Program-made: the position numbers and the translations under genes
NCBI RefSeq assembly: GCF_001679785.1
Contig: NZ_CP016290.1
Span: 310,001 to 374,000, forward strand
DNA length: 64,000 bases
Direction of reading: 5' to 3'
Origin: Rhizobium leguminosarum
Lineage (GTDB): Bacteria > Pseudomonadota > Alphaproteobacteria > Rhizobiales > Rhizobiaceae
Shown here: positions 1-10,020 of the stretch, piece after piece
Position numbering within the stretch: position 1 is the first letter of the stretch
Layout: every line of letters starts with the position of its first letter
The notes under the pieces: generated by a model
Told to the model about the DNA's origin: nothing
The model's database searches: none
Seen by the model: the letters and a program-made list of their open reading frames with translations, nothing else

Positions 1-129
1 TGGTGCCTCGATTGCGGCAAGACGGTAGCTTTGGAGGAGCGGTTCGGCGCCTGCCCGGACTGCGGACGGCATCGCGTCCAGATGACGGCAGGCGACGAAT
101 TGAAGATCAGAGACATGGAGGTGATCTGA
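1..129 (+). CDS. hypA: HypA C-terminus (partial, 5' end outside window)
   Basis: The first 42 codons in frame 1 are the end of HypA, the nickel metallochaperone for [NiFe]-hydrogenase maturation. Seen: the second half of its zinc domain, with C-x2-C at the start (WCLDC) and a second C-x2-C (CPDC) 13 residues later. The stop codon overlaps the start of hypB (ATGA), so the genes are translationally coupled. Only the C-terminal third is present; the N-terminal nickel-binding Met-His lies upstream of the window. Confidence 0.88.
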   Translation, partial: WCLDCGKTVALEERFGACPDCGRHRVQMTAGDELKIRDMEVI

Positions 130-995
130 TGTGCACGGTATGCGGTTGCGGAACGTCGGCCATTGAGGGCCACACGCATGAGGTTGGAGATGATGGCCAC
201 GGCCATCATCATCACGATGGTCACCACGGTGATGATCATGATGACCACCACCACGCCGAGGACGGCAGCGTCCATTATGGCAAGGGCATCGCCGGCGTGC
301 ATGCGCCGGGCATGAGCCAGGAGCGGATCATCCAGGTGGAGAAGGACATCCTCTCCAAGAATGATGCCTATGCGGCCGAGAACAGGAGACATTTCGAGCG
401 CCAGGGCGTCTTCGCGCTGAATTTTGTCTCCAGTCCCGGCTCAGGCAAGACCAGCCTGCTGGTTCGGACGATCAAAGACCTCAAGGACCGCCTCTCGATC
501 TCCGTCATCGAGGGCGACCAGCAGACCTCGAACGACGCGGCGCGTATCCGTGAGACCGGCGCGCGGGCGATCCAGATCAATACCGGCAAGGGCTGCCATC
601 TCGACGCCCATATGGTCGGCCACGCGGTCGAGGATCTCGCGCCCGAGCCCGGCTCGGCGCTCTTTATCGAGAATGTCGGCAATCTCGTCTGTCCCGCCGC
701 CTTTGATCTCGGCGAGGCGCACAAGGTGGTTGTGCTGTCGGTCACTGAAGGCGAGGACAAGCCGCTCAAATATCCCGACATGTTCGCCGCCGCCGACCTG
801 ATGATCCTCAACAAGGCCGACCTGCTGCCTCATCTCGATTTCAATACCGGGTTCTGCATCGCCAACGCGCTGCGCGTCAATCCGCGCCTGCAGACATTAA
901 CCGTGTCGGCTCGCACCGGAGAGGGCATGGAGGCGTTCTATGCCTGGCTCGAAGCGTCCGCGGCGCGCCGGGCAATTCGTTCGAAGGTGGCTTGA
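129..995 (+). CDS. hypB: Hydrogenase nickel incorporation GTPase HypB
   Basis: 288 residues, starting at the ATG that overlaps the hypA stop; the open frame runs further upstream, but that is hypA in another frame. The N-terminus has a CxxCxC cluster (MCTVCGCG), then a His/Asp-rich stretch of about 30 residues typical of nickel-storing rhizobial HypB. The P-loop ([11 protein letters not shown]), the switch region with EGDQQT, and the NKADLL G4 motif follow. HypB hydrolyses GTP to drive Ni transfer with HypA into the hydrogenase large subunit in the cytoplasm. It is followed by hypF after 3 nt. Confidence 0.95.
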   Translation: MCTVCGCGTSAIEGHTHEVGDDGHGHHHHDGHHGDDHDDHHHAEDGSVHYGKGIAGVHAPGMSQERIIQVEKDILSKNDAYAAENRRHFERQGVFALNFVSSPGSGKTSLLVRTIKDLKDRLSISVIEGDQQTSNDAARIRETGARAIQINTGKGCHLDAHMVGHAVEDLAPEPGSALFIENVGNLVCPAAFDLGEAHKVVVLSVTEGEDKPLKYPDMFAAADLMILNKADLLPHLDFNTGFCIANALRVNPRLQTLTVSARTGEGMEAFYAWLEASAARRAIRSKVA

Positions 996-998
996 AGT

Positions 999-3278
999 AT
1001 GACGCCGTCGCTTGCACGACAGATCGAAAGCCCGGTCCGGCGGCTTAGGCTCCGGGTGCGCGGCGTCGTGCAGGGCGTCGGTTTCCGGCCTTTTGCCTAT
1101 CGGCTCGCTCGGGCAATGCGGCTCTCCGGCTTCGTGCTGAACGACAGCGCGGGCGTGCTGATCGAGATCGAGGGTAGGGACGCGAACCACTTCCCCGAAG
1201 CGGTCAGGACGCAGGCGCCGCCGCTCGCCCGCATCGATTCGATCGATGTCCTCGAACTGGTCCCTGCTGGCGGCGAGCGGTTCGAGATACTCGAAAGCCT
1301 GGGCGGTCGGAGTGCGACCAGGATCGGCGCCGACGCCGCAACCTGTGACGAATGCCGTCGGGAGTTGACGGATCCGGCGAGCCGCTTCTTCGGCTATCCC
1401 TTCGTCAACTGCACCCATTGCGGCCCGCGCTTCACCATCACCCGCGCCCTGCCTTATGACCGGGCTCACACCTCGATGGCGTCGTTTCCGATGTGCCGGA
1501 CTTGCGCCGCGGACTATGTCGATCCGGAGAACCGGCGTTTCCATGCCGAGCCTGTCGCCTGTCCTAATTGCGGGCCGAGGCTCAGTCATCCGATCAAGGA
1601 AATCTCCGCGCGGCTCGAAGGCGGCGCGATCGTTGCGCTCAAGGGCGTCGGCGGTTTCCACTTGCTTTGCGACGCCCGCAACGATGGGGCGATCGGCCTG
1701 TTGCGGCTGCGCAAGGCGCGCGACCAGAAGCCATTCGCCGTCATGGTTCGCGACATCGAGGCGGCGCGGCAGCTTGCACGGCCGAACGAAGCCGAAGAGG
1801 CGTTGCTGATCTCGCCAGCACGCCCGATCGTTCTCGTCGCGGCCCGTGCTGGCGAACTCTCTGGCCTGATCGCGCCCGGGCTCACGCGGGTAGGACTCAT
1901 GCTCGCTTATGCCCCGGTGCATCACCTGCTGCTCGACGAGCTCTCCCGCTCTTCGCCGCACCGTCACGCCGCGCTGGTCGCGACCAGCGCCAATCCCGGC
2001 GGCGAGCCGCTGGTAGCCGATAATGACGACGCCGGGCGGCGCCTTGTCGCGATCGCCGACCTGGTCGTTACCCATGACCGCGACATCGTCGTCCGCGCTG
2101 ACGACTCCGTCATGCAGGTGATCGATGGCGCCCCGGCCTTCATTCGCCGCGCCCGCGGCTTCGTGCCGGAGCCGGTCGATCTTGGCGCGGACGGCCCCTC
2201 CGTGATCGCCACCGGCGCGGACCTCAAGAACACTATCTGCGTTACACGTGGCCGGGAGGCGTTTCTGTCGCAGCATATCGGCGGCCTCGACAATGCCGAA
2301 GCGATCCGCTTCCAGCGCGAGGTAATCGCCCACCTCTGTTCGATCCTCGACGTGAAGCCGGAATTCGCCGCCTGCGACCTGCATCCGGATTTCCGTTCGG
2401 TGCGAACGGCGGAAGGCTTGAACCTGCCGATTGTGCCGGTCCAGCATCATCTTGCCCATGTCGCTGCCGTGGTGGCGGAGCATCGCCTTTCCGGGCCGGT
2501 TCTAGGACTTGCGCTCGACGGTCACGGCTTCGGCACCGACGGCACGAGTTGGGGCGGCGAAATAGTCGTGATTGACCACCATCGCTGGCAGCGGGCGGGA
2601 TCACTCATGCCCCTTCCGCTGCCGAGTGGCGATCGCGCGGCGCGGGAGCCTTGGCGCATGGGTGTCGCGGCGCTTCAGGCGGCCGGCCGCATCGATCTCG
2701 CGCCACAGCTCTGGCCGGGTCATTCAGGCGTAACGCAATTGACGGCGATGTTTTCGCGCAGCATGCGCACTCCGGTCACCAGCAGCCTCGGCAGGCTGTT
2801 CGACGCAGCCGCGGCGATAGCGGGTGTTCGCCTCGTGCAAGACTACGAGGGGCAGGCCGCGATGGAGTTCGAGGCGCTGGTTCGGGCACCGCGCTGCCTT
2901 GCCGGCGGATATTCGATTGGGGATGGTACGCTCGATTTCCGGCCGCTCATCCTGCACCTCGCTGAACAAGGTCGTCCTTGCGGCGCCGATGCCGCCGACG
3001 TCTTTCACGGCACGCTGATCGCGGGTCTCGCGGATTGGGCGGCCAGGGGCGCGGCCGCGCGCGGCACCCGGCAGGTCGCGCTCGGCGGCGGATGCATGAT
3101 GAACCGCGTCCTTGCGGCGGGCCTCGCGCGGGCTCTGAGGGAGCGTGGCCTCGAGCCCAGCCTGCCGCGTCTCGCGCCCGCCAATGACGGCGGTATCGCG
3201 CTCGGCCAGGCCGCCTATGCGCGGCAGGTCATCATGAACGAACATGCATCAATGGAGGAGAACCGGACATGTGCCTAG
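999..3278 (+). CDS. hypF: Carbamoyltransferase HypF
   Basis: 759 residues, full length. Domains in order: an N-terminal acylphosphatase-like domain (about 15-100, motif VQGVGFRPF); two zinc-finger repeats (about 109-185, CxxC pairs CDEC, CTHCG, CRTC, CPNCG); a YrdC-like domain (about 200-380, KGVGGFHLLCDA and a TSANPGGEP segment); and a Kae1-like C-terminal domain (ALDGHGFG, ALGGGCMMN). HypF makes carbamoyl-adenylate from carbamoyl phosphate and passes the carbamoyl group to the C-terminal Cys of HypE, the source of the cyanide ligands. It overlaps hypC by 10 nt. Confidence 0.95.
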   Translation: MTPSLARQIESPVRRLRLRVRGVVQGVGFRPFAYRLARAMRLSGFVLNDSAGVLIEIEGRDANHFPEAVRTQAPPLARIDSIDVLELVPAGGERFEILESLGGRSATRIGADAATCDECRRELTDPASRFFGYPFVNCTHCGPRFTITRALPYDRAHTSMASFPMCRTCAADYVDPENRRFHAEPVACPNCGPRLSHPIKEISARLEGGAIVALKGVGGFHLLCDARNDGAIGLLRLRKARDQKPFAVMVRDIEAARQLARPNEAEEALLISPARPIVLVAARAGELSGLIAPGLTRVGLMLAYAPVHHLLLDELSRSSPHRHAALVATSANPGGEPLVADNDDAGRRLVAIADLVVTHDRDIVVRADDSVMQVIDGAPAFIRRARGFVPEPVDLGADGPSVIATGADLKNTICVTRGREAFLSQHIGGLDNAEAIRFQREVIAHLCSILDVKPEFAACDLHPDFRSVRTAEGLNLPIVPVQHHLAHVAAVVAEHRLSGPVLGLALDGHGFGTDGTSWGGEIVVIDHHRWQRAGSLMPLPLPSGDRAAREPWRMGVAALQAAGRIDLAPQLWPGHSGVTQLTAMFSRSMRTPVTSSLGRLFDAAAAIAGVRLVQDYEGQAAMEFEALVRAPRCLAGGYSIGDGTLDFRPLILHLAEQGRPCGADAADVFHGTLIAGLADWAARGAAARGTRQVALGGGCMMNRVLAAGLARALRERGLEPSLPRLAPANDGGIALGQAAYARQVIMNEHASMEENRTCA

Positions 3279-3496
3279 CCATACCTGTCCAGGTTAAGGA
3301 ATTGCTGCCCGACGACATGGCGAAGGTCACGCTCGACGGCGTCTCGAAAATCGTTTCGACGGCGCTCGTCGATGATGTGAAGGTGGGCGATTATGTCGTC
3401 CTCCATGTCGGTTATGCCCTGGCGAAGATCGATCCAGAGGAGGCGGAGAGGACGCTGGCTTTGATCCGCGAAGCTGCGATGGGAGATGCGGCATGA
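3269..3496 (+). CDS. hypC: Hydrogenase maturation chaperone HypC
   Basis: 75 residues beginning MCLAIPVQV. The conserved N-terminal Cys2 that binds the Fe(CN)2CO precursor is present. HypC partners HypD in building the iron centre and delivers it to the large subunit. The start lies inside the hypF 3' end (10-nt overlap) and the stop overlaps the hypD start, so translation is coupled. Confidence 0.95.
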   Translation: MCLAIPVQVKELLPDDMAKVTLDGVSKIVSTALVDDVKVGDYVVLHVGYALAKIDPEEAERTLALIREAAMGDAA

Positions 3497-4650
3497 AATA
3501 TATCGACGAATATCGCGACGGCAGCCTCGCCAAGGACGTTGCCCGGCAAATCACCGCGCTCGCCGACCCCGCGCGCTCCTATCACTTCATGGAATTCTGC
3601 GGTGGCCACACGCATGCCATCTCCCGCTACGGCCTTGAGGACCTGCTGCCCGCCAATGTGCGGATGATCCACGGGCCGGGATGTCCCGTCTGTGTCCTGC
3701 CGATCGGCCGCATTGATGCTGCGATCGCGCTTGCCATGCGGCCGGAAATCACGCTCTGCACCTATGGCGACCTGATGCGAGTACCGGGCTCCAACGGTTC
3801 GAGCTTGTTGAAGGCCAAGGCGGCCGGTGCGGACATCCGCATGGTCTATTCGACGCTCGATGCGTTGCAGATTGGCGAAGCCGAACCCGACCGCGAGGTC
3901 GTATTCTTCGCGATCGGCTTCGAGACGACGACACCGACGACCGCGCTCGCGCTCAAGGCGGCAATCGCCAGGGGGCTCGGCAATTTCTCGATCTTCTGCA
4001 ATCACGTTCTGACGCCCGCGGCGATCCAGAACATCCTCGAAAGCCCGGATGTCCGAAAGCTCGGCACGATCAAGATCGATGGATTTATCGGTCCCGCCCA
4101 TGTCTCGACGGTGATCGGCACCGAGCCTTATGAGTTCTTCGCCGAGGAGTTCCGCAAGCCGGTGGTGGTGGCGGGTTTCGAACCGCTCGACGTTATCCAG
4201 GCGATCCTGATGCTGGTGCGGCAGGTCAGCGATGGCCGCCATGAGGTGGAAAACCAGTATATCCGCGCGGTCACCGCCCTCGGCAACGAGAAGGCCCAGG
4301 CGGAGGTCGCAAATTTCTTCGAACTCCGGGAAAGCTTCGAATGGCGGGGGCTCGGCGAAGTGCCCTATGGCGCGCTGCGGCTTAGGCCACAATATGCGGC
4401 CTATGATGCCGAAAAACGCTTCTCGATGGTCACGCCCGCCGCGAAGGACAATCCGGCCTGCGAATGCGGCGCGATCCTGCGCGGCGTCAAGAAGCCGGCC
4501 GACTGCAAGCTGTTCGGTACGGTCTGCACGCCGGACACACCCATGGGTTCCTGCATGGTTTCGTCGGAAGGCGCCTGCGCGGCGCACTGGGCCTATGGCC
4601 GCTTCCGCGAAAAGGTGCGGCAGGTTGATGCGCGGAGAGCGGTCGCATGA
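3493..4650 (+). CDS. hypD: Hydrogenase iron-ligand assembly protein HypD
   Basis: 385 residues. Family motifs seen: FCGGHTHAISRYG near residue 36, GPGCPVCVLP near residue 60, a GFETTTP segment, and a C-terminal Cys cluster (CECGAILRG ... CKLFGTVCTP) for the [4Fe-4S] cluster. HypD is the scaffold on which CN and CO ligands are attached to Fe, working with HypC and HypE. It starts four bases inside the hypC end and overlaps hypE by four bases. Confidence 0.95.
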   Translation: MKYIDEYRDGSLAKDVARQITALADPARSYHFMEFCGGHTHAISRYGLEDLLPANVRMIHGPGCPVCVLPIGRIDAAIALAMRPEITLCTYGDLMRVPGSNGSSLLKAKAAGADIRMVYSTLDALQIGEAEPDREVVFFAIGFETTTPTTALALKAAIARGLGNFSIFCNHVLTPAAIQNILESPDVRKLGTIKIDGFIGPAHVSTVIGTEPYEFFAEEFRKPVVVAGFEPLDVIQAILMLVRQVSDGRHEVENQYIRAVTALGNEKAQAEVANFFELRESFEWRGLGEVPYGALRLRPQYAAYDAEKRFSMVTPAAKDNPACECGAILRGVKKPADCKLFGTVCTPDTPMGSCMVSSEGACAAHWAYGRFREKVRQVDARRAVA

Positions 4651-5699
4651 ACATGATGATCAAGGCCTACAAACGCAAGTTTGATGTCGCGAACGGCCGC
4701 ATCGATCTCTCGCATGGCGCGGGCGGGCGCGCCATGGGCCAACTGATCGAGGGCATCTTCCACAAGGCCTTCGACAATGACTGGCTGCGGGCCGGCAATG
4801 ACCAGTCGGCCTTTTCGGTGCCGGGCGGCCGCATGGTGATGACGACGGACGGCTATGTCGTCTCTCCGCCGTTTTTCCCTGGCGGCAATATCGGCACGCT
4901 TGCCGTCCACGGCACGATCAACGATATCGCCATGGCGGGCGCCGTGCCGCTTTATCTTTCGGCGAGCTTCATCATCGAGGAAGGCTTCCCGCTCGTCGAT
5001 CTCGAACGCATCGCCGACAGCATGGGCTCGGCCTCCCGCGAGGCGGGGGTGCCGATCATCACCGGCGACACAAAGGTGGTCGAGCGCGGCAAGGCCGACG
5101 GCGTCTTCATCTCGACGGCCGGCATCGGCATGGTTCCGGATGGGCTCGACCTCCGCTCGGACGCCGCCCGGCCCGGCGATGCGGTGATCATATCCGGCTC
5201 GATCGGCGACCACGGCGTCGCCGTCATGTCGAAGCGCGAGAACCTCGAATTCGACACGGACATTGTCTCCGACAGCGCGGCGCTGCACGGGCTGGTGGCG
5301 GACATGGTCGCAGCCGGCGGCGCGCATATTCGGCTGATGCGCGACCCGACGCGCGGCGGCATCGCAGCGACGCTGAACGAGATCGCCAGCCAGTCGCGGG
5401 TCGGCTTCCGGATCGACGAGGAAGCCATTCCCATGAAGCCCGAGGTGGCGGCCGCCTGCGAGTTCCTCGGCCTCGATCCGCTCAATGTCGCCAACGAGGG
5501 CAAACTGGTGGCGGTTGTCGCGCCGGAGGGCGCGGACGCGGTGCTCGCGGCGATCCACACCCATCCGCTGGGAGCCGAGGCGGCGTTGATCGGCCATGTC
5601 GTGGCCGATGACAATTACTTCGTGCAGATGCTGACCTCGTTCGGCGGCGGCCGGATCGTCGATTGGCTTTCGGGCGAACAACTGCCCCGGATCTGTTGA
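4647..5699 (+). CDS. hypE: Carbamoyl dehydratase HypE
   Basis: 350 residues. AIR-synthase/selenophosphate-synthetase fold: an N-terminal LSHGAGGRAMGQLI motif, a TGDTKVVERG segment, and MRDPTRGGIAATLNEIA. The protein ends PRIC; the C-terminal Cys is carbamoylated by HypF and dehydrated to a thiocyanate that supplies the CN ligands. The ATG overlaps the hypD stop. Confidence 0.95.
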   Translation: MNMMIKAYKRKFDVANGRIDLSHGAGGRAMGQLIEGIFHKAFDNDWLRAGNDQSAFSVPGGRMVMTTDGYVVSPPFFPGGNIGTLAVHGTINDIAMAGAVPLYLSASFIIEEGFPLVDLERIADSMGSASREAGVPIITGDTKVVERGKADGVFISTAGIGMVPDGLDLRSDAARPGDAVIISGSIGDHGVAVMSKRENLEFDTDIVSDSAALHGLVADMVAAGGAHIRLMRDPTRGGIAATLNEIASQSRVGFRIDEEAIPMKPEVAAACEFLGLDPLNVANEGKLVAVVAPEGADAVLAAIHTHPLGAEAALIGHVVADDNYFVQMLTSFGGGRIVDWLSGEQLPRIC

Positions 5700-5708
5700 G
5701 GGCGGACG

Positions 5709-7394
5709 ATGCGCATCCTGCTTCTCTGCCACAGCTTCAACTCGCTCTCCCAGCGCTTGCATGTCGATCTGAGGCGGGCAGGACACGAAGTGTCGGTCGA
5801 ACTTGACATCCATGACGACCTCACCCGCGAGGCCGTCGCACTCTTCTCGCCGCATCTCATAATTGCCCCCTTCCTCAAGCGGCCGATCCCGGCCGACGTC
5901 TGGCGCCGGACGCTCTGTCTGATCGTTCATCCAGGCATCCGGGGCGACAAGGGACCGAGTGCGCTTGACTGGGCGATCCTCGAAAGCGAGGCGCGCTGGG
6001 GCGTGACGCTCATCGAGGCCCGGGAAGAAATGGATGCCGGCCCCGTCTGGGCGTGGCGGGAGTTCCCGATGCGCCCCGCGCGGAAATCGAGCCTCTATCG
6101 CCGCGAGGTAACGGAGGCGGCCACGGCCTGCGTCTTCGAGGCGCTCGGTCGCATCGAGCGCGGGGAAGGTCCGGTCATGCCGGCCAATTGGGGCCGCGGG
6201 CGCGAGCGGTCCGCTTGCCGGAAGTCCGACCGCATGCTCGATCCCGCGCTTCATTCCGCCGAGGAAGCGCTCCGGATAATCCGGGCCTCGGACGGAGATC
6301 CCGGCGCGTTGCTGACGATCGTCGGCCAGACATTCCTGGTGTTCGACGCCGAGCCAGCGGAGGGGCTCGCGGGGCCGCCCGGCACTCTGGTCGGACGGTC
6401 ACGGCAGGCGGTGGCCATGGCCTTCCGCGAAGGCGCGCTTTGGGTCGCCCATCTTCGCCGGCCGGAAGCGCGGAGCCTGAAACTGCCGGCGCTGCGGCTT
6501 CTTGGGGTAGACGCGGACGTTCTGCCGATCGTGGCGCGGCCGCAACCCTGCCGCTACCGCGAGGAGAATGGTGTCGGCGTCCTCGAGTTCCGCTTCCACA
6601 ACGGTGCGATGTCGTCGGAGGATTGTGATATTTTGCGGGAAGCGATCGTGACGGCGAAGGCGCGCGCGCTTCCGGTTCTTGTGCTGCGGGGCGACGCGGA
6701 TTGCTGGTCGAACGGCATCCATCTCGGCATCATCGAGAGCGCCGACAGCGCCGCCGACGAATCTTGGCGCAACATTAACGCGATGAACGAGCTGGTGCGC
6801 GAGATCATCGTGACCGAAGATCGGCTGGTGATCGCCGCCGTGCTCGGCAACGCCGGCGCCGGCGGCGTCTTCCTTTCGCTCGCTGCCGACGAGGTGTGGA
6901 TGCGCGAGGGCGTCATTCTTAATCCGCATTACAAGGACATGGGCAATCTTTACGGTTCGGAATACTGGACCTATCTCCTGCCCGCCCGCGTCGGCGAGGA
7001 TCGCGCCCGCCGCGTAATGCAGGCGAGGCTGCCGATGGGGATCGACGAGGCCCTTGAGTTTGGGCTCGCGACTCGGCGCCTGCCGGGCAATATCGACGCT
7101 GCCGAGCAGGTATTGCACCGCGCCGTCGCGGAACTCGCGGTGTCTCCCGAACTTGCCGGACGCATTGCCGCCAAGCAGGCACGGCGCGGCCGCGACGAGG
7201 CCGAGAAACCGCTTGCCGCCTATCGCGAGGAGGAATTGCGGCGCATGCAGCGCAATTTCTACGGCTTCGATCCGAGCTATCACGTGGCGCGCTACAACTT
7301 TATCCGCAAGACGCCCAAGTCGCGCACGCCCCTCACGCTCGCGATCCACCGTGCAACCGGCAACGAGGCGGACCGCGGGAGGACCATGCGATGA
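5709..7394 (+). CDS. hypX: HypX/HoxX, formyl-THF-dependent CO-ligand protein
   Basis: 561 residues. The N-terminal half is formyltransferase-like (HPGIRGDKGPSALDWAI near 78-94, then EAREEMDAGPVW). The C-terminal half is enoyl-CoA-hydratase-like (LRGDADCWSNGIHL, GNAGAGGVFLSLAADEVW, NPHYKDMG). HypX homologues produce CO from a formyl-tetrahydrofolate donor for the hydrogenase Fe centre under aerobic or microaerobic conditions. It begins 9 nt after hypE and its stop overlaps the hoxA start (ATGA). The order hypE-hypX-hoxA matches rhizobial and Bradyrhizobium hup regions. Confidence 0.93.
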   Translation: MRILLLCHSFNSLSQRLHVDLRRAGHEVSVELDIHDDLTREAVALFSPHLIIAPFLKRPIPADVWRRTLCLIVHPGIRGDKGPSALDWAILESEARWGVTLIEAREEMDAGPVWAWREFPMRPARKSSLYRREVTEAATACVFEALGRIERGEGPVMPANWGRGRERSACRKSDRMLDPALHSAEEALRIIRASDGDPGALLTIVGQTFLVFDAEPAEGLAGPPGTLVGRSRQAVAMAFREGALWVAHLRRPEARSLKLPALRLLGVDADVLPIVARPQPCRYREENGVGVLEFRFHNGAMSSEDCDILREAIVTAKARALPVLVLRGDADCWSNGIHLGIIESADSAADESWRNINAMNELVREIIVTEDRLVIAAVLGNAGAGGVFLSLAADEVWMREGVILNPHYKDMGNLYGSEYWTYLLPARVGEDRARRVMQARLPMGIDEALEFGLATRRLPGNIDAAEQVLHRAVAELAVSPELAGRIAAKQARRGRDEAEKPLAAYREEELRRMQRNFYGFDPSYHVARYNFIRKTPKSRTPLTLAIHRATGNEADRGRTMR

Positions 7395-8106
7395 CGAACC
7401 CGCACGCTACCGTTCTCGTCGTCGATGACGAGGTGCGCTCGATCGAGGCGATTCAGCGGGTTCTGTCCGACGAATTCGAGGTCATCGGCGCGCGCAACGC
7501 CAAGGAAGCCGAGGAAGTGCTGGAAGGCGAGATGGTGCAGGTGATCTTGTGCGACCAGCGCATGCTCGGCGAATCCGGCGTCGAATTCTTGAAGCGCGTG
7601 CGCGAACTCTGGCCTGACACGATCCGCATCATCATTTCCGGCTACACCGATTCCAGCGACATTATCGAGGGCGTCAACAATGCCGGCATCTACCAATATA
7701 TCACCAAGCCGTGGAGCCCCGACAAACTGATCGACTGCGTTCGCGAAAGCGCCAATCTCTGGCGTCTGCAGCACGAAGTCACCGATATGCGCATCGAGGT
7801 GAAGCCGGCGAGCGAGGCGCTCAAGAAGGTCATCAGCGATCGCCGCCGCAGCCAGAGCCAGTCCTTCGGCTTCGACGCATCGTTCACCGCGGCGACAGCC
7901 CGCTGGTCGGCCCCATCACACTCGCCCGCCGCGCCGCGCGCTACGATGTCTCGGTCCTCATTACCGGTGCCTCGGGGACCGGCAAGGAATTGCTGGCGCG
8001 CGTCATCCATCAGGAATCGGCCCGAGCCGACAAATCCTTTGTTGTGGAGAATTGCGGCGCCCTTCCGGATGACCTGCTCGAAAGCGAGCTCTTTGGCTGC
8101 AAGAAG
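7391..8106 (+). pseudogene. hoxA: hoxA: NtrC-type hydrogenase regulator, frameshifted and truncated
   Basis: The N-terminal receiver domain is intact (VLVVDDE at residues 9-15, phospho-acceptor Asp in CDQRMLGESG, a conserved Lys in ITKPWSP). The frame breaks near 7876: FGFD in frame 2 must continue as [13 protein letters not shown] in frame 1, consistent with one missing base. The AAA+ domain then starts normally (Walker A GASGTGKE, followed by [17 protein letters not shown]) but is cut at 8107 by an IS6-family element, just before the GAFTGA loop. The sigma-54 contact region and DNA-binding domain are lost. hoxA is reported as non-functional in R. leguminosarum (established, from memory). 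Confidence 0.93.
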
Positions 8107-8913
8107 GGCATCGTCAACTTAACGGAATGTGGAATTCGATGTGCGATGAAGGTTGATGACAGACCGTGATCCACTCTATCGTCGACATCGCTTTCCCGCT
8201 GAAGTTATTGCCCACGCCGTGTGGCTCTATTTCCGTTTCCCTCTGAGCCTGCGAATGGTCGAGGACTTGCTGGCTGCCCGTGGGATCATTGTCGCGCACC
8301 AGACCGTCCGGCTGTGGGCGGAGAAATTCGGCCGCACCTTTGCCAACGAGATCCGTCGTCGATCATCCGGTCGGCTTGGGGACAAGTGGCATCTCGATGA
8401 AGCCGTTGTTTCAATCCGCGGCAAGAAGCATTGGCTGTGGCGCGCAGTTGATCAGGACGGTTTCGTCTTGGAGGTTCTCGTACAAAGCCGCCGAAATGCA
8501 AAGGCCGCCAAGCGCCTGATGCGCAAGCTCTTGAAGGGTCAGGGACCGTCGCCGCGTGCGATGATCACCGACAAGCTTCAGTCCTACGGCGCAGCAAAGC
8601 GAGAGATCATGCCAAGTGTAGAGGATCGCTCCCACAAAGGGTTGAATAATCGGGCGGAGAATTCTCACCAACCAGTCCGGCGGCGAGAGCGGATCATGAA
8701 GCGCTTCAAGTCACAGCGACATCTACAACGCTTCGTCTCCATCCATGATCCGATCCCAACCTATTTCAAATCCCGCGCCACGACATCTCCTCCGGCCACC
8801 ATCGCGAACTGCGCACGGCGCCGATGAGCCTGTGGGCGAAAATTGCCCGAGCATGAGAGATATCTGCGGATGGCGTCTTTCGCTGGCCTTTCATCCGTTA
8901 AGTTTACGATGCC
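8107..8913 (+). mobile_element. IS6-family element, copy 1 (complete ends)
   Basis: 807 bp bounded by 20-bp inverted repeats with one mismatch: GGCATCGTCAACTTAACGGA on the left, and the complement of GGCATCGTAAACTTAACGGA on the right. A nearly identical copy sits at 33810-34615 in the same orientation. The 8-bp flanks (GCAAGAAG / GGATCTTG) do not match, so this copy is not bounded by its own target duplication. That fits cointegrate formation or recombination between copies rather than simple insertion. Confidence 0.92.
8156..8827 (+). pseudogene. IS6-family transposase, C-terminal frameshift (copy 1)
   Basis: DDE transposase core with WHLDEAVV (first D), MITDKLQSYG (second D) and NRAENSHQP (E), and an N-terminal HTH-like region. 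At about 8755 one base is missing relative to the partial copy at 17211-17466 (GATCCCAAC here, GATCGCCAAC there). The native C-terminus (NLFQIPRHDISSGHHREL...) is therefore replaced by a shifted tail. The restored frame would stop at about 8856. The catalytic triad lies upstream of the break, so residual activity cannot be excluded. Confidence 0.85.
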
Positions 8914-8950
8914 GGATCTTGACCGCGACCGTCAGGCCGAGCTCCCCGAG

Positions 8951-10020
8951 TCAGTCCTCGGCTGCAATCGCCGCGTCCATTACGGGAATTTGCTCCATGC
9001 CGTCAAGATTGATGATCGAGCGGCTTACGCCGATCGATTTGGGTGCAAGTGAAAGATAGCGCTTTGGTGGAAGGATGTGCGCGCGCATTCCCGTTTGCCT
9101 ACGATCCAAAACGCCTGCTCCTATCCAAAACTGGACGGCGCTTCGACGATTACTGCCGAGATGCAACCAGCCATCGAGACCCCTTCGAAGGGCGATAGGT
9201 ATCGTTGTCGGAGCGAAAAGGATAGTGCCACGTTCAACGTTGTCAATTTCCAAATACGCCTGGTGCTGACACACCGATCTCGTCAGGACGCGCATTCGAT
9301 CTTCCAAATCCATCGGGAGCGCGCCAAAACAGTTGCGCTCGGCGGCCCCAGGAGGCGTGCTTTTTCATCCGAGAACAGATTCGAGAACCACCTGCTTTCC
9401 AACGCCTTGCCAAGCTCTCGAATCCTCCGCGAGAGACCGTCAATGTCGTAGTCATCCCGTAGGAGGCTCTGCTTCAGCTTTAGATTCCGATGTTGCCCGG
9501 CAGCGACGACACTCAAGATATGGTCAAACCTGCTTCTGTATCGATTGAGCACGACTTCATCGGCACCCATGAATAAGGGGACAACGGCTTCATCCGATGA
9601 GAACTCGATGACCACCCCTGGCGCGTGAATGCGGCAGATTGGCGAAACGAGCTCGCACATACCGGCAATGGCAAAAACCTCAGCCCAAGATGCCTCCGGA
9701 TACTCTCGGGAGGCCGGGCTTTTATAGCCACCAAACGGGATGAACAGGCGCAATGGCACGTCTTCTCGAACCGCATGAGATACGACGCCTAAGACGCGTT
9801 GCGCTACAAGGCTATCAAGGGAAGAGCCACGAAAATTCTTGCTGAGAAGTCGTTGCGCAACCAGTTGCTCGACGGTCGATCCAGCGCGGAGGCGCTGATA
9901 CCACAGATTGATCAGCTGCCCATCGTCTGACCTGATCAACCATCGAAGGTGTTCATCGACGGCGCCTGTGTTCGTCGACGTATTCTGTTCGATTGCAGTC
10001 ACTGCAGCCTTGATCCTCAC
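8951..10020 (-). pseudogene. Unknown protein of about 355 aa, frameshifted; third gene of a metK-MFS operon
   Basis: Two reverse frames join near 9300 into one protein: the first runs from MRIKAAVTAIEQN to about residue 240, and the second continues from RMRVLTRSVCQHQAY to a stop at 8951. A central block (IPFGGYKSPASREYP ... IHAPGVVIEFSSDE) faintly recalls PvcA/Dit1-type isonitrile synthases, but I cannot assign a family. The C-terminal half contains RRGLDGWLHLGSNRRSAV and an ILPPKRY motif. The start overlaps the MFS stop by 4 nt, so it was co-translated with the transporter. The IS6 element lies just downstream. Confidence 0.6.

Noticed and set aside
3..128. N-terminal extension of HypB in its own frame
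   Set aside because: This DNA encodes the HypA C-terminus in frame 1 with both zinc Cys pairs; the ATGA overlap marks the true hypB start at 129.
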